A DNA stretch of 64,000 nt from Variovorax sp. PAMC26660 (GCF_014302995.1 NZ_CP060295.1:1984001-2048000), one strand, 5' to 3'; counted from the first letter of the stretch, positions 53,571 through 63,569 are shown. Translations and numbers: made by a program. The notes: a model not told the origin generated them from the letters alone.

Positions 53571-55670
53571 TCAGACGAGATGGACAGCCACGAGCAGCCA
53601 GTCGATCAACTTGATACCGATGAAAGGGACGAGCAGGCCGCCCAGACCGTAGATGGCGAGGTTGCGGCGCAGCAGCGCGGCGGCGCCCACCGGCCGGTAG
53701 CGCACGCCCTTGAGCGCCAGCGGAATCAGGAACACGATGACCAGTGCGTTGAAGATCACCGCGCTCAGGATGGCCGACGACGGGCTCGCAAGCCGCATCA
53801 CGTTGAGTGCACCGAGCTGCGGATAGGTCGACACGAAGATCGCCGGAATGATCGCGAAGTACTTCGCCACGTCGTTCGCAATCGAGAAGGTGGTGAGCGA
53901 GCCGCGCGTCATCAGCAGCGCCTTGCCGGTTTCCACCACTTCGAGCAGCTTGGTCGGGTTGGAGTCGAGGTCGACCATGTTGCCGGCCTCCTTCGCCGCC
54001 TGCGTGCCGCTGCCCATGGCCACCGCCACGTCGGCCTGCGCGAGCGCCGGGGCGTCGTTGGTGCCGTCACCGGTCATGGCGACCAGGCGGCCTTCGGCCT
54101 GGTACTTTCGGATCAGCGCAAGCTTGTCCTCGGGCGTGGCTTCGGCCAGAAAGTCGTCGACGCCGGCTTCAGCTGCGATCGCGGCTGCCGTGAGCTTGTT
54201 GTCGCCGGTGATCATCACCGTCTTGATGCCCATGCGGCGCAGCTCGGCAAAGCGCTCCTTGATGCCGGTCTTGACGATGTCCTTCAGCTCGACCACACCG
54301 AGCACGCGTTCACCTTCGGCCACGGCCAGCGGCGTGCTGCCGCGGCGTGCCGTTTCTTCGGCGGCGCGCAGCATCTCTGCGGGCATCGAGCCGCCGAGCG
54401 ATTCCACATGCCGGCGGATCGCATCGACCGCGCCCTTGCGCAGCACGATGACGTTGGTGTCCAGGCTGTTGGGCGCGGCCGGCAGGTCGACACCGCTCAT
54501 GCGGGTCTGCGCGGTGAAGGGCACGAAGCGGGCACCGTCGACCGCGGTGGTGTCCAGGCCGTCGCGGCGGGCCAGCTCGACGATGCTGCGGCCTTCGGGC
54601 GTTTCATCGGGCAGCGAAGCGAACATGGCAGCGCGTGCCAGCCGGGCCTTGGGGATGCCGGGCGCCGGCAGGAAGGCGCTGGCCTGGCGGTTGCCGTGCG
54701 TGATGGTGCCGGTCTTGTCGAGCAGCAGCACATCGACGTCGCCGGCAGCTTCCACCGCGCGGCCCGAGGTGGCGATCACGTTGGCCTGCATCATGCGGCT
54801 CATGCCGGCCACGCCGACGGCCGAGAGCAGGCCGCCGATGGTGGTCGGGATCAGGCACACCAGCAACGCCACCAGTGCGGTGAGCGACACCACGGTGCCG
54901 GCGCCGGCAGCCTCCACGCTGAACACCGAGAACGGCAGCAGCGTGACGGTGACCATCAGGAACACCAGCGTCAGCGCCACCAGCAGGATGGTCAGCGCGA
55001 TCTCGTTCGGCGTCTTCTGGCGCTTGGCCGCTTCGACCATGCCGATCATGCGGTCGAGGAAAGACTCGCCCGGGTTCACCGAGATGCGCACCACCAGCCA
55101 GTCGGACAGCACGCGGGTGCCGCCGGTCACGGCCGAGAAGTCGCCGCCCGATTCGCGCACCACGGGTGCCGATTCGCCGGTGATGGCGCTTTCGTCGACC
55201 GAGGCCACGCCTTCGATGACTTCGCCGTCGAGCGGGATCACGTCGCCGGTCTCGACCAGCACGATGTCGCCCTTGCGCAGGTTCGGCGCCTGTTCAGGCA
55301 ACCACGAGGCGCCATGGTGCGGCTCCTGCAGCTTCTTGGCCCAGGTGTCCTTGCGCAGGCCGCGCAGCGACGCGGCCTGCGCCTTGCTGCGGCCTTCGGC
55401 CAGGGCTTCGGCAAAGTTCGCGAACAGCACGGTGAACCACAGCCAGATGGTCACGGCCAGCACGAAGGCAGGCTTCATGCCGGTGTCGCCCGGGAAGCTC
55501 ATCGCGTGCACCCAGAGCAGCGTGGTGAGGATGCTCCCGATGTAGACGATGAACATCACCGGGTTGCGCCACTGGGTGCGCGGGTTCAGCTTGGCGAAGG
55601 CGCCCCACAGGGCGGGCTTGACCAGCGCTGCATCGAACAGCGAAAGAGAGGTTTTGGTGTTGACAGTCAT
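53571..55670 (-). CDS. kdpB: Potassium-transporting P-type ATPase subunit KdpB
   Basis: 699 aa. Phosphorylation site Asp318 in LLDKTGT, TGES at 164-167 in the actuator domain, and [23 protein letters not shown] in the hinge. Seven membrane spans expected. It energises KdpA for high-affinity potassium uptake. AGGAG before the ATG; kdpA ends 10 bp upstream. Confidence 0.97.
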   Translation of the reverse strand: MTVNTKTSLSLFDAALVKPALWGAFAKLNPRTQWRNPVMFIVYIGSILTTLLWVHAMSFPGDTGMKPAFVLAVTIWLWFTVLFANFAEALAEGRSKAQAASLRGLRKDTWAKKLQEPHHGASWLPEQAPNLRKGDIVLVETGDVIPLDGEVIEGVASVDESAITGESAPVVRESGGDFSAVTGGTRVLSDWLVVRISVNPGESFLDRMIGMVEAAKRQKTPNEIALTILLVALTLVFLMVTVTLLPFSVFSVEAAGAGTVVSLTALVALLVCLIPTTIGGLLSAVGVAGMSRMMQANVIATSGRAVEAAGDVDVLLLDKTGTITHGNRQASAFLPAPGIPKARLARAAMFASLPDETPEGRSIVELARRDGLDTTAVDGARFVPFTAQTRMSGVDLPAAPNSLDTNVIVLRKGAVDAIRRHVESLGGSMPAEMLRAAEETARRGSTPLAVAEGERVLGVVELKDIVKTGIKERFAELRRMGIKTVMITGDNKLTAAAIAAEAGVDDFLAEATPEDKLALIRKYQAEGRLVAMTGDGTNDAPALAQADVAVAMGSGTQAAKEAGNMVDLDSNPTKLLEVVETGKALLMTRGSLTTFSIANDVAKYFAIIPAIFVSTYPQLGALNVMRLASPSSAILSAVIFNALVIVFLIPLALKGVRYRPVGAAALLRRNLAIYGLGGLLVPFIGIKLIDWLLVAVHLV

Positions 55671-55680
55671 GGCGGGCTCC

Positions 55681-57480
55681 TTATTTCCAGAGCACCAGGT
55701 GTTCGACGATCGGCCCGAGGGCGAGCGCCGGCACGTAGTTGAGCAAGCCGACCAGCAGCACGGTGCCGATCAGCAAAGAGACGAACAGCGGGCCGTGCGT
55801 GGGCAGCGTGCCGCTGGTGACGGGCAGGCGCTTCTTGGCGGCCAGCGCACCGGCAATGGCCAGCACCGGCACGATCATCGCGAAGCGGCCGAGCCACATG
55901 GCCAGCCCGAGCAGGCCGTTGTAGAAGGGCGTGTTGGCCGACAGGCCTGCGAAGGCGCTGCCGTTGTTGTTGGCCGCCGAGGTCAGCGCGTAGAGGATTT
56001 CCGAGAAACCATGCGCGCCGGGGTTCGCAATGCCGGCCTTGCCGGCGCCCGCGACCACCGCCACGGCGGTTCCCGCCAGCACCAGGATCGGCGTGACCAG
56101 GATGGCGATGGAGATCAGCTTCATCTCGCGCACCTCGATCTTCTTGCCGAGGTACTCGGGCGTGCGGCCGATCATCAGGCCGGCGATGAACACCGCGAGC
56201 ATCGCGAAGATCAGCATGCCGTAGAGACCGCTGCCGACGCCGCCGAACACCACTTCGCCCAGTTGCATGAGCACCATCGGCACCATGCCGCCCAGGGGCG
56301 TGAGCGAGTCGTGCATCGCGTTGACCGCACCGCACGAGGCGGCGGTGGTCACCGCGGCAAACAGCGACGTGGCGTCGATGCCGAAGCGCAACTCCTTGCC
56401 TTCCATGTTGCCGCCGGTCTGCAGCGCACTCGACATCTGGTCGACACCCAGCGATGTCAGCAGCGGATTGCCGGCCTGCTCGGCGGGTGTGATGACCACC
56501 ACCGCGATCACGAACATGATCGTCATGGCGGCCAGCACGGCCCAGCCCTGGCGCATGTCACCGACCACGCGGCCGAAGGCGAAGCACAGCGCCGCCGGGA
56601 TCACGAAGATCGCGAGCATCTGCAGCAGGTTGGTCAGCGCTGTCGGGTTCTCGTACGGATGCGCCGAGTTGGCATTGAAGAAGCCGCCACCGTTGGTGCC
56701 GAGCATCTTGATGGCCTCTTGCGAAGCCACCGGACCCATGGCCAGCGTCTGCGTCTTGGTGGTGGCATCTTCCATCACCGGCTGGCCCTTGTCGTCCTTC
56801 AGCGGCTGGCCGTCGGCGCCATTCTTCGGCTGCTGGAAGGCGGTGGTCTCGACCGTGTTCACGGTCTTGTACTCGTCGAAGTTCTGGATTACGCCTTGCC
56901 CCACGAAGCACAGCGCGATCACGAACGAGATCGGCACCAGCACCCACAGCGTGATGCGCGTGACGTCGGCCCAGAAGTTGCCGACCAGGCCCTTGCCATC
57001 ACCCCGGCGCGCGAAGCCGCGCACCAGTGCGAAGGCCACCGCAATGCCGGTGGCAGCGGAGAAGAAGTTCTGCACCGTCAGGCCGAGCATCTGCGTGAGA
57101 TAGCTCATGGTCGACTCGCCGCCGTAGCCCTGCCAGTTGGTGTTGGAAACGAAGCTCACCGCGGTGTTGAAGGCCGAGTCGGGCGACACGGCCGTCATGC
57201 CCGCGGGATTGAGCGGCAGCCAGCCCTGCACGCGTTGCAGGGCGTAAAGAAAGATGGCGCCGATGGCATTGAAGGCCAGCAGTGCGAGCGCGTAGCGCAG
57301 CCAGTGCATCGACTGCTCCGGCTTCGTGCCGGCGATCTTGTAGAGCGGCGACTCGACGCGCTGCATCCAGCGCGGCACGCGCTCGTTGCACAGCGCGGCA
57401 AGGAACTTGCCGATGGGCCAGGCCAGCACCAGCAGTGCGGCCAGGAAAAAGGCCAACAGGCCCCAGGCGGAGGAGGTCAT
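55681..57480 (-). CDS. kdpA: Potassium-transporting ATPase subunit KdpA
   Basis: 599 aa channel-like subunit with ten spans. The four pore loops are visible as [46 protein letters not shown] and [12 protein letters not shown]. It holds the potassium selectivity filter. GAGGA precedes its ATG, one base after the kdpF stop. Confidence 0.97.
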   Translation of the reverse strand: MTSSAWGLLAFFLAALLVLAWPIGKFLAALCNERVPRWMQRVESPLYKIAGTKPEQSMHWLRYALALLAFNAIGAIFLYALQRVQGWLPLNPAGMTAVSPDSAFNTAVSFVSNTNWQGYGGESTMSYLTQMLGLTVQNFFSAATGIAVAFALVRGFARRGDGKGLVGNFWADVTRITLWVLVPISFVIALCFVGQGVIQNFDEYKTVNTVETTAFQQPKNGADGQPLKDDKGQPVMEDATTKTQTLAMGPVASQEAIKMLGTNGGGFFNANSAHPYENPTALTNLLQMLAIFVIPAALCFAFGRVVGDMRQGWAVLAAMTIMFVIAVVVITPAEQAGNPLLTSLGVDQMSSALQTGGNMEGKELRFGIDATSLFAAVTTAASCGAVNAMHDSLTPLGGMVPMVLMQLGEVVFGGVGSGLYGMLIFAMLAVFIAGLMIGRTPEYLGKKIEVREMKLISIAILVTPILVLAGTAVAVVAGAGKAGIANPGAHGFSEILYALTSAANNNGSAFAGLSANTPFYNGLLGLAMWLGRFAMIVPVLAIAGALAAKKRLPVTSGTLPTHGPLFVSLLIGTVLLVGLLNYVPALALGPIVEHLVLWK

Positions 57481-57481
57481 T

Positions 57482-57580
57482 TCAGAATTCCTCTGCGCAG
57501 ATCAGCGCGAACACGAGGTAGGCGAACAGGATCACGGCGATCAGGGCGCCGAAGCCATAAAGAACTTCGAGGCTGATCAC
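57482..57580 (-). CDS. kdpF: Potassium-transporting ATPase subunit KdpF
   Basis: 32-aa single-span protein, GTG start at 57580 with GGAGA upstream, sequence beginning [20 protein letters not shown] and ending in EEF. Length and place directly before kdpA match KdpF, which stabilises the complex. Its start overlaps the preceding small gene (GTGA). Confidence 0.88.
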   Translation of the reverse strand: MISLEVLYGFGALIAVILFAYLVFALICAEEF

Positions 57581-57708
57581 GATGCTTCTCCGTCGCCAGT
57601 GGCGGTTGCTTTCGGTGGGTTCGATCCTTCGAGCCTGTTCAGCCCGACGACCATGGCCGCCACCACGACCCATAGCGCCAGCAAGGCGCCCATCCAGACG
57701 ATGTCCAT
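57577..57708 (-). CDS. 43-aa membrane protein at the head of the kdp operon
   Basis: MDIVWMGALLALWVVVAAMV is a single hydrophobic span, followed by a polar tail ending GDGEAS. GGAG is at 6 bp from the ATG and the stop overlaps the kdpF start as GTGA. First gene of the transcript. I do not know a named family for it; translational coupling to kdpF argues that it is expressed. Confidence 0.7.
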   Translation of the reverse strand: MDIVWMGALLALWVVVAAMVVGLNRLEGSNPPKATATGDGEAS

Positions 57709-57786
57709 ACATCACTCCTGCAAAACAAGACAGGCTTCAGTCTCGGCAGTCGTGCGTAAAACCGGGGGAAAGAGTCGGCAGGCAGG

Positions 57787-57803
57787 CGTAAAGAAACCGT
57801 AAA
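57787..57803 (-). promoter_or_regulatory. Candidate KdpE-binding site of the kdpFABC promoter
   Basis: On the minus strand TTTACGGTTTCTTTACG is a direct repeat of TTTACG with 11-bp spacing, the normal spacing for OmpR-family dimers, in a T-rich tract about 80 bp before the first kdp start codon. It resembles the T-rich KdpE operator known from E. coli kdpFABC (TTTATA-like half-sites). Confidence 0.6.
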
Positions 57804-57825
57804 AATGAGGGCTGGATGCCCGGGC

Positions 57826-57842
57826 TGTGCGCGGCGCGCACA
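57826..57842. promoter_or_regulatory. Perfect 7-bp inverted repeat before the cysteine hydrolase gene
   Basis: TGTGCGC-GGC-GCGCACA in the 229-bp divergent region between kdp and the hydrolase gene, 96 bp before the latter's start. A possible operator; GC-rich palindromes of this length can occur by chance. Confidence 0.3.
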
Positions 57843-57937
57843 ACACTTGTCGCCGTTTCGCCCTGTGCGCGGGCCGGTGCCGTTCCTAGACTTTCCAGCG
57901 TCGCTTTTGACGAATCTCCAGTCTTCAGGAACCCACC

Positions 57938-58645
57938 ATGTTCAACCTCTCCCGCCGCGGGCTCATGGGCGCGCTGGCCTTGCCTTGCGCGGCCGGCATC
58001 GTCGGCACCGCTGCTGCTGCCGCATCGCCCTTCGCACCGACCCCCACCATCCGCGCCATGTCGGGCGCGCAGGCCCGGCGGCAGTTGCCCGGCAACACCA
58101 CGGCCTTGCTGGTGATCGATTTCCAGAACGAATACTTCACCGGCCGCATGCCGATTGCCGACGGATCGGGCGCCATGGCCCAGACGAAGCGCCTCCTGGC
58201 CTGGGCGGACCAACTTGCATTTCCCGTATTCCAGATTCAGCACCTCGCACCGGCGGGCGCCGCCGTGTTCGCTGAAGACGGCAACACCGTCAGCTTCCAC
58301 CCGGACATGCAGCCCAGGGCACGCGATACGGTCGTGCAAAAGCGCACCGTCAGCGTCTTCGCCAGCACCGACATTGCGCGACAGCTGCAATCGGCCCATA
58401 TCCGGACGCTCGTGATCACCGGACTCATGACACATGCCTGCGTGGCCGGCGCGGCCCGCGACGCCGCGGCGCAGGGTTTCGACGTGGTGGTGTCGTCCGA
58501 CGCCACGGCCACCCGGTCGATCCGCCGCGAGAACGGCGACACGGTGTCGCACGACGGCCTGCATCGCGCGGCGCTGGCCGAGATCGAGGACACCTTCGGC
58601 GACGTGCTGACGACCGCGCAGATCCTGGCCTTGGCGGTTGCATGA
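57938..58645 (+). CDS. Isochorismatase-family cysteine hydrolase, probably exported
   Basis: 235 aa. An N-terminal SRRGLMGALALPCAAGIVG with twin arginine and a hydrophobic span suggests Tat export. The hydrolase domain has Asp in VIDFQNEYF, Lys in VQKRTVS and nucleophilic Cys in MTHACV, the triad of the isochorismatase-like fold. Substrates of the family include amides, hydroxamates and isochorismate. The LysR gene follows 39 bp downstream. Confidence 0.85.
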   Translation: MFNLSRRGLMGALALPCAAGIVGTAAAAASPFAPTPTIRAMSGAQARRQLPGNTTALLVIDFQNEYFTGRMPIADGSGAMAQTKRLLAWADQLAFPVFQIQHLAPAGAAVFAEDGNTVSFHPDMQPRARDTVVQKRTVSVFASTDIARQLQSAHIRTLVITGLMTHACVAGAARDAAAQGFDVVVSSDATATRSIRRENGDTVSHDGLHRAALAEIEDTFGDVLTTAQILALAVA

Positions 58646-58684
58646 AAATGCGCGTCATCTGAGGCATCCGCAGGAGGGCGGCGC

Positions 58685-59575
58685 ATGGATCAAGTGAAGG
58701 CGATGCGCGCCTTTCAGCGCATCGCGCAGGCAAAAAGTCTTTCGGCCGCCGCGCAATCGCTGGACACGACGCACTCCAGCCTCTCCCGCCAGCTGCAGGC
58801 GCTGGAGGCGTCGCTCGGCGCACAGCTCGTGCGGCGCGACACCCGCGGCATCACGCTGACCGAAGCGGGAGAGCGCTACCACGCGGCCTGCACGGACATC
58901 CTGTCGCGGCTCGATGCGGCCCATGCGGATGCGGCGGCAGATGGCGGCAAGGCGCCAGCCGGAACGCTGAGGGTGAGCATGCCGCTTTCCATCGCCACGC
59001 TGGACCTGCCGGACTGGCTGCCTGCCTTCCAGGCGCGCCATGCCGGCATCCGGCTGGACGTGGTCTGCACCGACCGCTTCACGAAGCTGGTCGCCGAAGG
59101 CATCGACGTCGCCCTGCGCATCAGTGCAGAACTAGAGGACACCTCCATGATGGCGCGCACGCTGGCGGTCTCCGACATGGTGCTGGTCGCGGCGCCTCGG
59201 TATCTGGTCGGCCACGGCATGCCGCGGACACCGCAAGACCTGTCACGGCACCAGTGCCTGGTTCACAACGGGCCCGAGAATCCGGCGCATTGGACCTTGC
59301 ACATGCACGACGGCCAGCAGCAAACGCTCAGGCCGGATTCGCATTTCGCATGCGACACCGTCACGGCGCTGTACGCAGCCGCCAAATGCGGGCTGGGCAT
59401 CGCAGCGCTGACCTGGCACACGGTCCGTGCCGACCTCCAGGCCGGCACGCTCGTGCGGGTTCTGCCCGACATCACGCTCGGGCAGCGCACCTACACAGCG
59501 CTCTATCCCCGGACACGGCATGTTCCCCCTGCGGTGCGCGCCTTCATCGATTTCGTGGCGACCTGCTACCGATAG
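58685..59575 (+). CDS. LysR-family regulator
   Basis: 296 aa; AGGAGG 6-7 bp before the ATG. Winged helix MRAFQRIAQAKSLSAAAQSLDTTHSSLSRQLQALE, then an inducer domain from about residue 97 (TLRVSMPLSIATLDLPDWLP). CrgA/AphB-like subgroup by pattern. Same strand as the hydrolase gene, which it may control. Confidence 0.93.
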   Translation: MDQVKAMRAFQRIAQAKSLSAAAQSLDTTHSSLSRQLQALEASLGAQLVRRDTRGITLTEAGERYHAACTDILSRLDAAHADAAADGGKAPAGTLRVSMPLSIATLDLPDWLPAFQARHAGIRLDVVCTDRFTKLVAEGIDVALRISAELEDTSMMARTLAVSDMVLVAAPRYLVGHGMPRTPQDLSRHQCLVHNGPENPAHWTLHMHDGQQQTLRPDSHFACDTVTALYAAAKCGLGIAALTWHTVRADLQAGTLVRVLPDITLGQRTYTALYPRTRHVPPAVRAFIDFVATCYR

Positions 59576-59584
59576 GGAGGCCCG

Positions 59585-60703
59585 TCAAAGCTCCCGCTGA
59601 AGCTGCCACGCCTGGTACTTCAGGCTCGCCACCGCGCCGACGACGATGCCGGCGATGGCCGGCAGGCTGGCGATGCTCAAGGTGGAAAAAGCGCTCAGCC
59701 CCTGCCCGATGGTGCAGCCCATGGCCGTGACGCCACCGATGCCCATCAGCACGCCGCCCGTCATGTGGTGCGCGAGATCATTGGTGCCGGCGAAGCCTTC
59801 CCACCTAAATTCGCGCGACCACAGCGCGTGCACCGCGGCGCCCACCACCACGCCGGCCACCGACGCGATGCCCAGGGTCAGCAGCTTGTTGGTGTCGCTG
59901 TAGAACAGCAGCCAGTCGAGCGCATAGGCCACCGGCGTGACGAAGCTCAGCGCCTCGGCGCGGCCGGAGTTGGTGGCCAGAAAGACATGCTCCAGCGTCA
60001 GCGGATGCTCGTCGACCACGGCCCAGTGGCCGCTGAGCCACCACGCCACCACGACCAGCAGGCCGATCAGCAATCCGCCGACAAGGCTGCGCACATCGCG
60101 CGTGTCGCGCCGGCCCCATGCGGCCCATGCGATCAACGCACCGCCGACAACCAGGCCGATGAGAAGGCGCAGCGAAGGTCCATGCACCTGCAGCGCCGCG
60201 GCCAGCACGTCGGGCAGCGAGGCATTGGTCGCCATGTCGACATGCACCTTGTCCACGGTGGCCACGCGCAGCACGGCGGTGATGCCCTTGAGCGTGGCGA
60301 AGGCCGACACGCCCATCACCAGCAGCACCACCAGCGCCTTCAGGCTGCCACCCCCCAGGCGCACCAGCGTCTTGTTGCCGCAGCCCGAGGACAGCACCAT
60401 GCCCGCGCCGAACAACAAACCGCCGACCAGGGCCGCCAGCCAGAGGATGCGGTTCGAGGCATACAACGTCTGGTTCGGATCGACCAGCCCGGCAAAGACC
60501 AGTGCCGAGAAGCCGATCAGCGCGATGCCGCCGGCGGCCGCCCATTGCTTCACGCGCGTCCAGTCGCCCAGGTTCACCACGTCGCTGATCGCGCCCATGG
60601 TGCAGAAACGCGTGGACCGCGCCACGGCGCCGAACACCGCCGACAGCACGAAGGCGGCCACGAGTGCAAGCGACGTGAGAAGAGAAACCTGCTCGATGGA
60701 CAT
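59585..60703 (-). CDS. YeeE/YedE-family sulfur (thiosulfate) transporter
   Basis: 372 aa, about nine or ten membrane spans. Conserved cysteines in STRFCTMGA, SSGCGNKTLVR and AMGCTIGQGLSAF are the thiosulfate-conducting residues in the TsuA group. It follows soxB by 43 bp on the same strand, so thiosulfate or sulfur import for the Sox pathway is likely. Confidence 0.85.
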   Translation of the reverse strand: MSIEQVSLLTSLALVAAFVLSAVFGAVARSTRFCTMGAISDVVNLGDWTRVKQWAAAGGIALIGFSALVFAGLVDPNQTLYASNRILWLAALVGGLLFGAGMVLSSGCGNKTLVRLGGGSLKALVVLLVMGVSAFATLKGITAVLRVATVDKVHVDMATNASLPDVLAAALQVHGPSLRLLIGLVVGGALIAWAAWGRRDTRDVRSLVGGLLIGLLVVVAWWLSGHWAVVDEHPLTLEHVFLATNSGRAEALSFVTPVAYALDWLLFYSDTNKLLTLGIASVAGVVVGAAVHALWSREFRWEGFAGTNDLAHHMTGGVLMGIGGVTAMGCTIGQGLSAFSTLSIASLPAIAGIVVGAVASLKYQAWQLQREL

Positions 60704-60746
60704 GCCGCGATTCTAGGGAGCGGCCTTGCGCACGCCCCAGCTCGAT

Positions 60747-62474
60747 TCAGCTCAAGCCGGGATTCGGTGCGATGTTCTTCAGCACGGGTTCGTCGAGCCG
60801 GCGCGTGGAGATCACCTTGCGCGACTTCAGCCACGGCTCGACCACTTCCCACACCGGCTTGTTGCCGGCCGTGCGCGCTTCTTCGCTCACCGGCGCCCAG
60901 CCCGCGACCTTGTAGCTGCGGCTCGCGTCGATGGGCTTGCCGCCCAGACGCATGTCCTGGATGCGCTGGCCCATGCCTGCGGTCGGGTCGCAGGTGTACT
61001 GCAGCCCGCCCACGCGCACCATGTCGCCGCCCTGCTGGTAGTAGGGGTCGGGGTTGAAGAGGTTGTCGCAGACGTCTTCGAGCACGGTCTTGAGCGTTTC
61101 GCCAGTCATCTGCGTCACGGTGGCGTACGAGTAGGTGGTGGCCGTCATGTCCATCAGCCATTCGCGCGTGATGGGCTGGCCGGGCAGCAGCGAGGTGCCC
61201 CAGCGGAAGCCGGGCGAGAAGGCGATGGGGGCGTCCTGCACCTCCATCAGCGCGTCGAGCAGCAACTGGTCGCCGGTGCCGTTGAAGTTGCCGCGCCGGT
61301 ACAGCGTGCCGTCGGTGTGGGCGAGCGTTTCGGACAGCTTGGCTTCATAAGGTGCGCGAACGCGCGTGATGAGCGCATCCATCTCCTTGTCGGCCGGGAT
61401 CAGGTCGGAGAACACCGGCAGCAGCCGGTAGCGGAAGTCGCTGACCTTCTTGCCCTTGACGTCGAAATCGATCACGCCGAGAAACTTGCCGTTGGAGCCG
61501 CCATTGACCACGATGGTCTTGCCGCCCGCATTGCTCACCAGCGTGGGCATCGGCGTGCCGTCGTGCGTGTGGCCGCCGAGGATGGCGTCGATGCCGGTCA
61601 CGCGGCCGGCCATCTTGAGGTCGACGTCCATGCCGTTGTGCGAGAGAACCACCACCACCTGCGCGCCCTTGCCGCGCGCCTCGTTCACCACGCGCTGCAG
61701 GTTGTCGTCCTGGATGCCGAAGGTCCAGTCGGCCACCATGTAGCGCGGGTTGGCGATGGGCGTGTACGGAAAGGCCTGGCCGACGATGGCGCAGGGCACG
61801 CCGTTGATCTCGCGCATCACGTAGGGCTTGAACACCGGGTCGCCAAAGTCGGCGGTCTTGACGTTCTGCGCGACGAATTCGATTTTTCCGGCGAAGTCTT
61901 TCTCGATGATCTGCTGCACCCGCTCCATGCCGTAAGTGAACTCCCAGTGCCCCGTCATGATGTCGACGCCGAGCAGCTTGCAGGCATCGACCATGTCCTG
62001 CGCCTGCGTCCACAGCGAGGTGGCGGAGCCTTGCCATGTATCGCCACCGTCGAGCAGCAGCGCGCCGGGCCGGCTGGCCTTGAGTTGCTTGACCAGCGTG
62101 GCCAGGTGCGCGAAGCCGCCGACCTTGCCGTAGCGTTGCGCGGCCTTGTCGAAGTCGAGGTACGTGAGCGCATGCGCCATGCGCGTGCCGGGCGGCACGC
62201 CCGCGGCCTTCAGCAGGTGCTCGCCCACCAGGTGCGGCACCTTGCCGCGCATGTGGCCCACGCCGATGTTCACGCCGGGTTCGCGAAAGTACAGCGGCTT
62301 GAGTTGCGCATGGCAATCGGTCATGTGCAGCATCGACACGTTGCCGAAGCGCGGCAGCGCATACATGCTGTCGAGGCCGGCTGCCGCGTCGGCACTGCCG
62401 TAGCGGCCCAGGCCGATGCCGGCAACGGCGCCGGCCCCGAGCATCTGGACGAACTCGCGCTTGGAAAGATTCAT
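60747..62474 (-). CDS. soxB: Sox thiosulfohydrolase SoxB
   Basis: 575-aa periplasmic di-manganese hydrolase that releases sulfate from the SoxYZ carrier. Metal-site motifs are MLHMTDCHAQLKP, LLDGGDTWQGSA, GHWEFTYGME, LSHNGMD and GGHTHDG. The N-terminus SKREFVQMLGAGAVAG is a Tat-like signal with KR instead of RR. It lies 19 bp after soxX. Sox subunits Y, Z, C and D are not in this window. Confidence 0.95.
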   Translation of the reverse strand: MNLSKREFVQMLGAGAVAGIGLGRYGSADAAAGLDSMYALPRFGNVSMLHMTDCHAQLKPLYFREPGVNIGVGHMRGKVPHLVGEHLLKAAGVPPGTRMAHALTYLDFDKAAQRYGKVGGFAHLATLVKQLKASRPGALLLDGGDTWQGSATSLWTQAQDMVDACKLLGVDIMTGHWEFTYGMERVQQIIEKDFAGKIEFVAQNVKTADFGDPVFKPYVMREINGVPCAIVGQAFPYTPIANPRYMVADWTFGIQDDNLQRVVNEARGKGAQVVVVLSHNGMDVDLKMAGRVTGIDAILGGHTHDGTPMPTLVSNAGGKTIVVNGGSNGKFLGVIDFDVKGKKVSDFRYRLLPVFSDLIPADKEMDALITRVRAPYEAKLSETLAHTDGTLYRRGNFNGTGDQLLLDALMEVQDAPIAFSPGFRWGTSLLPGQPITREWLMDMTATTYSYATVTQMTGETLKTVLEDVCDNLFNPDPYYQQGGDMVRVGGLQYTCDPTAGMGQRIQDMRLGGKPIDASRSYKVAGWAPVSEEARTAGNKPVWEVVEPWLKSRKVISTRRLDEPVLKNIAPNPGLS

Positions 62475-62493
62475 GGAGAGAGAAGCCGGGCGT

Positions 62494-63159
62494 TCAGCGG
62501 TTGACGGGAGACTGGGGGTCGAGCAGCAGGCCCATCACGTCGCGGATCTGCTTCTCGTCGAGGATGCCGGAATGGCCGACGCGCGGCATGTTCGAGCAGG
62601 CGTTGTAGGCGCGCGCGTTCCACAGCTTGCCCCAGGTGTATTCGACGATGGGCTTGGCGGCAGCGCTGGCCGGATCGCTCACGCCGCGCAGCTTGCCGTA
62701 GTGGTAGAGGCTGGGGCCGAGCGTGCCGAAGGAGATTTCTTCCTTCGACATCTGGTGGCAGTTGTAGCAATTGCCGCCGTTGACCGAAGCTGTGGCCGTG
62801 GGGGCCGGGTCGGTCCAGGTGAGGCCGCGCCCGTTCTGCGCGAGCTTCTCGCCCTCGCGCCAGTCGCCGATGAACTTGCCATCGGCGGGCCAGCGCACGG
62901 TTTTCAAGTTCGCGGCTTCGATGTCCTTTGCGGTCTTCTCGTCGAGCGGCTTGCCGCTGGCATCGGCTTCGCTGCAGGCGAGGTTGGCCGGGTCTTGCAC
63001 GAGGCGGTCGACCTTGGCGATGCCCTGGTCGCGGAAGGAGCGCTGCAGTGCCTCGGCAGTGAGCTTGTCGAGGTCGGCCGCGCTGTCGACAGACGCGCAC
63101 CCGAACACGGTGAGCGCGCAGGCCACGGCGGCCATGCCAAAGAGGTGATCGACTTTCAT
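62494..63159 (-). CDS. soxX: Sulfur-oxidising cytochrome c SoxX
   Basis: 221 aa. One CxxCH haem site, CYNCH at residues 131-135, and a distal Met in SNMPRVGHSG. It pairs with SoxA to link thiosulfate to SoxYZ. The N-terminus (ALTVFGC) could be a lipoprotein signal with Cys21, unusual for SoxX. AAGGAAC precedes the ATG. A repeat element separates it from soxA. Confidence 0.9.
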   Translation of the reverse strand: MKVDHLFGMAAVACALTVFGCASVDSAADLDKLTAEALQRSFRDQGIAKVDRLVQDPANLACSEADASGKPLDEKTAKDIEAANLKTVRWPADGKFIGDWREGEKLAQNGRGLTWTDPAPTATASVNGGNCYNCHQMSKEEISFGTLGPSLYHYGKLRGVSDPASAAAKPIVEYTWGKLWNARAYNACSNMPRVGHSGILDEKQIRDVMGLLLDPQSPVNR

Positions 63160-63244
63160 TTCTTGTTCCTTCAGTGGCTCATCGCGGTGCGCGTGAGCTT
63201 TGCCGGGGCCGTTGGTATCTAGTGCTCTTGTTCTTGGCGCTGCT

Positions 63245-63504
63245 GTTCAGGGCGTGTGCGAATGACATCGGGTGCTCCCCTCCGCGAATGTCCCCCGGGG
63301 CGCTGCGCGCCCCTCCTCCTTTATTTCGCTGCGGGGAGCACCCGATGCCATTCGCACCTGGACACGCTGCTGGTGATCCTGAGATCAACGACCGCTCTGA
63401 ACGCTCACGCCGATACGGGGCTCTTTTTCGCGAAATAAAGGAGGAGCGAAGCGGGGGACATTCGCGAAAAAGAGCACCGTGTCGGCGTGAGCGACGCCCT
63501 GAAC
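63245..63504 (+). repeat. Family-1 composite palindromic repeat, copy 4 (between soxA and soxX)
   Basis: 260 bp in the 410-bp gap 63160-63569, which has no gene. Ends GTTCAGGGCG and CGCCCTGAAC are perfect, and the inverted match extends outward (63237-63254 against 63495-63512, one mismatch). Module A arms are 63257-63280 and 63333-63356, with ATCGGG opposite CCCGAT where copy 2 has ACCGGG and CCCGGC. Its core A has extra bases (GGGCGCTGCGCGCCCC) that make a further hairpin. Module B is 63409-63486. Confidence 0.92.
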
Positions 63505-63569
63505 GGCAGCGCTCAGAACAACGTACGCCAAACACAACAACGCGACGAACAGAAAAGCAAGGCGCCATT

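Noticed and set aside
53490..55742. 750-aa plus-strand open frame
   Set aside because: Antisense to kdpB; no domain motif and amino-acid bias of a shadow frame.
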